NCBI GenBank assembly: GCA_946478645.1
Contig: CAMLCW010000219.1
Coordinates: 1-8,641, forward strand
Direction of reading: 5' to 3'
Source: an uncultured Variovorax sp.
GTDB lineage: Bacteria; Pseudomonadota; Gammaproteobacteria; Burkholderiales; Burkholderiaceae
DNA: 8,641 nt
The notes beneath the pieces are model-generated. The model was not told the DNA's origin. It saw only the letters and a list, made by a program, of their open reading frames with translations, and did not search any database. The translations under genes and the position numbers were made by a program. Positions 6,435 through 8,641 of the stretch are shown here, piece by piece. Each line of letters begins with the position of its first letter. Position 1 is the first letter of the stretch.

Positions 6435-7258
6435 GCGCGGCGCAGGCAATCGCGCACGGCGTCGTAGTGCCCCGCGAACGTCGGGGCCTTGAAGATCAGT
6501 TCCGGATCGCGCGGGCGGTCGATGTCGATGTGGCGCTCCAGCACGATCCGCCCCGGCGAACCCGACAGCACGATGATGCGGTCGCCCAACGCGATGGCTT
6601 CGTTGATGTCGTGCGTGACGAACAGGATCGTCTTCTTCTCGGTCGCCCACAGCGCGAGCAGATCGCTTTGCAATTGCGCCCGCGTCTCGGCGTCGAGCGC
6701 CCCGAAAGGCTCGTCCATGAGGACGACCGGCGGGTCGTAGGCGAGCGTGCGGGCCAGGGATGCGCGCTTGCGCATCCCGCCCGACAGCTGATGCGGGAAA
6801 TGCTTCGTCCATTGGGCGAGCCCGACCCGGTCGATCAGATGCCGCACGCGCTCGACCTCCGACGGCGATGGCCTGCCGGCGAGCGTGAGCGGAAACATCA
6901 CGTTGTCCCACACCGTGCGCCACGGCAGCAGGTTGTCGTCCTGCGTGACGTAGCCGATCTGGCGGCCGCTGCCGGGGTTGGGCGGCATGTCCGCGCCCCC
7001 CACGACCTCGCCCCGGAAGGCGATCTGACCCGCAGACGGTTGCAGCGTCTGTGCGACCAGGTTCAGAAGCGTCGACTTGCCGGCGCCGGAGGAACCCATG
7101 ACGGTCACGAATTCGCCTTCCCGGACGCTCAGGTCCAGGTCGCGCAGGATCCAGTGGCGCTCGCCGGCAGTGCGCGCAGCATACGAGATGCCCAGTTGCC
7201 GCAGTTGCAGCAGCACGTCGGCCATGGCCGCCTCGGGGATGTCTCTCTTCATGGTCAT
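6422..7258 (-). CDS. ABC transporter ATP-binding protein (SsuB/TauB/ThiZ-like)
   Basis: This cytoplasmic ATPase powers the import system encoded around it and has 278 residues. All motifs are intact: Walker A GSSGAGKST (55-63), Q-loop Gln106 in GYVTQDDNLLPW, signature LSGGM (158-162), Walker B VVLMDEP (178-184), D-loop GALDA, and switch His216 in FVTHDINEA. The family-typical GSPGRI lies at 233-238. The closest subfamily is the nitrate/sulfonate/taurine/pyrimidine-precursor importers. Start choice: ATG 7258 overlaps the upstream permease stop as ATGA. ATG 7252 and ATG 7225 (MADVLLQL, preceded by GAGG) are plausible alternatives that shorten a poorly conserved N-terminus. The open frame extends to 8017, but that part is antisense-frame shadow of the permease. 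Confidence 0.95.
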   Translation of the reverse strand: MTMKRDIPEAAMADVLLQLRQLGISYAARTAGERHWILRDLDLSVREGEFVTVMGSSGAGKSTLLNLVAQTLQPSAGQIAFRGEVVGGADMPPNPGSGRQIGYVTQDDNLLPWRTVWDNVMFPLTLAGRPSPSEVERVRHLIDRVGLAQWTKHFPHQLSGGMRKRASLARTLAYDPPVVLMDEPFGALDAETRAQLQSDLLALWATEKKTILFVTHDINEAIALGDRIIVLSGSPGRIVLERHIDIDRPRDPELIFKAPTFAGHYDAVRDCLRRACQS

Positions 7259-8034
7259 GCTCCGACGGTGCGCGCGCCCTGCGACGGGTCGGCTTGCCAC
7301 CCCAGCAGGCGCTTCTCGATCTGCGACAGGACCGCGCTCACCGAAAGAACGATGAACATCACGGTCACGAGCGACACGAACACCAGGGTGGTGTCGAAAT
7401 CCGTGGCGCCGTACTGCGCCAGGTAGCCCAGGCCGCGATTCGACGAGATGATCTCTCCGACGATGGCGCCGGCGACGGCGTAGGGGACGGCCACGCGCAG
7501 ACCGCCGAAGACGTACGGGACGACGGCGGGCCAGACCACATGCCTGATCAACTGCGATTCCGAGGCACCGAGAACGCGCACCGACAGCAGGAGCTTCCGG
7601 TCGACGGCCTCGACGCCGTCGAGGGTGCTGTAGAAGACGATGAAGAAGATCGCTGCCGCCACCAGGGCGACCTTCGCACCAGGCCCGACCCCGAGCCAGA
7701 GGATGAACAACGGCACGAGCGCCGTCTTGGGGATCGCGTATCCGATGGCGGCCACACCCACGAACGCCGCGCGCGAGAAGGGATGGCGGCGCAGCGCCAT
7801 CGCGACCGCGCAGCCGGGGATCGCACCGAGCAGGAAGCCGCCGAATGCCTCGCCGAGCGTGAACCGGCCGTGGAACCAGAGGTCGCCGTTCAGCACCAGC
7901 ATCCAGATTCGTTCCACGACCAGCGTCGGCGAACTGATCCAGTAGGCCCCCCGCAGGCGGCCCACCACCTCCCAGGCGATCAGGACCACGCAGGCCAGAA
8001 CGACCCGGTCCGTCCACACGCGACGATGATTCAT
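7255..8034 (-). CDS. ABC transporter permease (BPD_transp_1 family), first permease of the cluster
   Basis: This 259-residue inner-membrane permease has hydrophobic segments at roughly 11-25, 58-82, 88-112, 118-137, 172-195 and 214-236. Residues 100-116 (AIPKTALVPLFILWLGV) and the coupling loop at about 152-179, with VLGASESQLIRHVVWPAVVPYVFGG, match the SsuC/TauC/ThiX type. Met1 follows the binding-protein gene by 11 bases, with a modest AGG upstream. Its TGA stop overlaps the ATPase ATG. Together with the permease at 5679-6434 it gives this importer two distinct membrane subunits. Most members of this family use one permease as a homodimer, so a heterodimer is inferred. Confidence 0.93.
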   Translation of the reverse strand: MNHRRVWTDRVVLACVVLIAWEVVGRLRGAYWISSPTLVVERIWMLVLNGDLWFHGRFTLGEAFGGFLLGAIPGCAVAMALRRHPFSRAAFVGVAAIGYAIPKTALVPLFILWLGVGPGAKVALVAAAIFFIVFYSTLDGVEAVDRKLLLSVRVLGASESQLIRHVVWPAVVPYVFGGLRVAVPYAVAGAIVGEIISSNRGLGYLAQYGATDFDTTLVFVSLVTVMFIVLSVSAVLSQIEKRLLGWQADPSQGARTVGA

Positions 8035-8045
8035 CTTCGGCCTGC

Positions 8046-8641
8046 CTATCTGCCGGAGCCCACGAACTCGTCGGTGAAGAGGGTCTGGGCGAGCGCCTTC
8101 AGTGCTGCCTTGTCATCCTGGGGACCGAACATCACGTCCACCGTGTGGTCGAACGCCCGTCCCATCGGCATGGCGCGCGCGGGGGTGTTGCGCTGGAAGC
8201 TCTCGAACGCCTGCTTCAGCAGCTCGGGGTCCATCTTCTCGAAGCGCCTGCCCACGAGCGCCAGCGCCTTCTGCGGCTCGGCGGCGATGAGCGCCAGACT
8301 GCGGTCGAGGGCGCTGACCATCTGGCGGCAGGTGGCCGCGGCACTGCGGCACAAGCCATCGCGGGCGACCAGCACGTTGTAGGTCGTCGGATTCACCTGG
8401 GGAAAATCGCCGCCGGGGCCGCTGATCCAGAGGCGTGCGCCCCGGCGGACGGCTTCCAGCGTGAACGGGCTGGAGAAGACGAAGCCATCCACCTCCTTCT
8501 TCTGAAGCGCCGCGTCCATCCCGGGCGGCGCAATGAAGACCAGGCGGATGTCCCGGTCGGCGTCGATGCCGGCCTGCCGTGCGACGAACCGCAGATAGGC
8601 CTGCGGCAGGCCGTTGGCCGTGTCGACGGCCAATGTCAGGC
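8046..8641 (-). CDS. ABC transporter substrate-binding protein, NMT1/TauA-like (5' part beyond the window)
   Basis: The C-terminal 197 residues are visible. The frame is still open at base 8641, so the N-terminus, including any signal peptide, lies outside the window. The opening LAVDTANGLPQAYLRFVARQAGID matches the middle of NMT1/SsuA/TauA-type binding proteins, where a lobe-two strand is followed by a helix. VFIAPPGMDAALQKKEVDGFVFSSPFTLEAV follows, in which the protein scans for VDG and the ligand-cleft SPF. Then come NPTTYNVLVARDGL and a helical C-terminal part. This class binds sulfonates, nitrate, thiamine pyrimidine precursors, phthalate and other small aromatics. The ligand of this one is unknown. 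It is the first visible gene of the array, 11 bases before its permease. Confidence 0.88.
   Translation of the reverse strand, partial: LTLAVDTANGLPQAYLRFVARQAGIDADRDIRLVFIAPPGMDAALQKKEVDGFVFSSPFTLEAVRRGARLWISGPGGDFPQVNPTTYNVLVARDGLCRSAAATCRQMVSALDRSLALIAAEPQKALALVGRRFEKMDPELLKQAFESFQRNTPARAMPMGRAFDHTVDVMFGPQDDKAALKALAQTLFTDEFVGSGR

Noticed and set aside
7259..8017. Upstream extension of the ABC ATPase frame to 531 codons (possible fusion)
   Set aside because: The added part is a Gly/Arg/Pro-rich shadow of the permease gene in another frame. The ATPase domain is complete from 7258.

Overview
This is a high-GC window that is almost entirely coding on the minus strand. Two features suggest a betaproteobacterium, most likely of the order Burkholderiales: the third-position GC bias, and a Bug-type solute-binding protein with no TctA/TctB partner beside it (Bug proteins are greatly expanded in that order). 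This placement is inference from gene content only.

Layout, in the direction of transcription (right to left). From the right edge down to 2881 runs a tight array of eight genes: an NMT1/TauA-type ABC substrate-binding protein (cut by the window edge), an ABC permease, an ABC ATPase, a second and different ABC permease, a fumarylacetoacetate-hydrolase-family enzyme, a small NTF2-like/DUF4440 protein, an NAD(P)H-dependent FMN reductase-family flavoprotein, and a Bug/TctC periplasmic binding protein. Junctions are 4-nt ATGA overlaps, a 13-nt overlap, or gaps of 3 to 23 nt, so a single polycistronic mRNA is very likely. The promoter and any regulator lie outside the window, beyond the right edge.

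After a non-coding stretch (about 2528-2880) comes dnaE-independent DNA polymerase II (polB), a complete family B polymerase. All three exonuclease motifs, polymerase motifs A and C and a C-terminal clamp-binding peptide are present. In motif B the usual tyrosine is replaced by alanine. The left 55 bases look like the terminal end of an IS21-family insertion sequence, with a repeated 12-mer and a terminal ACA, ending 87 bp past the polB stop codon.

How the genes may work together: the ABC system (binding protein, heterodimeric permease, ATPase) and the Bug protein would capture an organic substrate. The FAH-family hydrolase, NTF2-like protein and flavin reductase would be part of its breakdown. 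The substrate cannot be read from the sequence. No ring-cleavage or monooxygenase gene is in the window, so the pathway is probably completed by genes beyond the right edge. polB appears to be an unrelated, separately transcribed neighbour.
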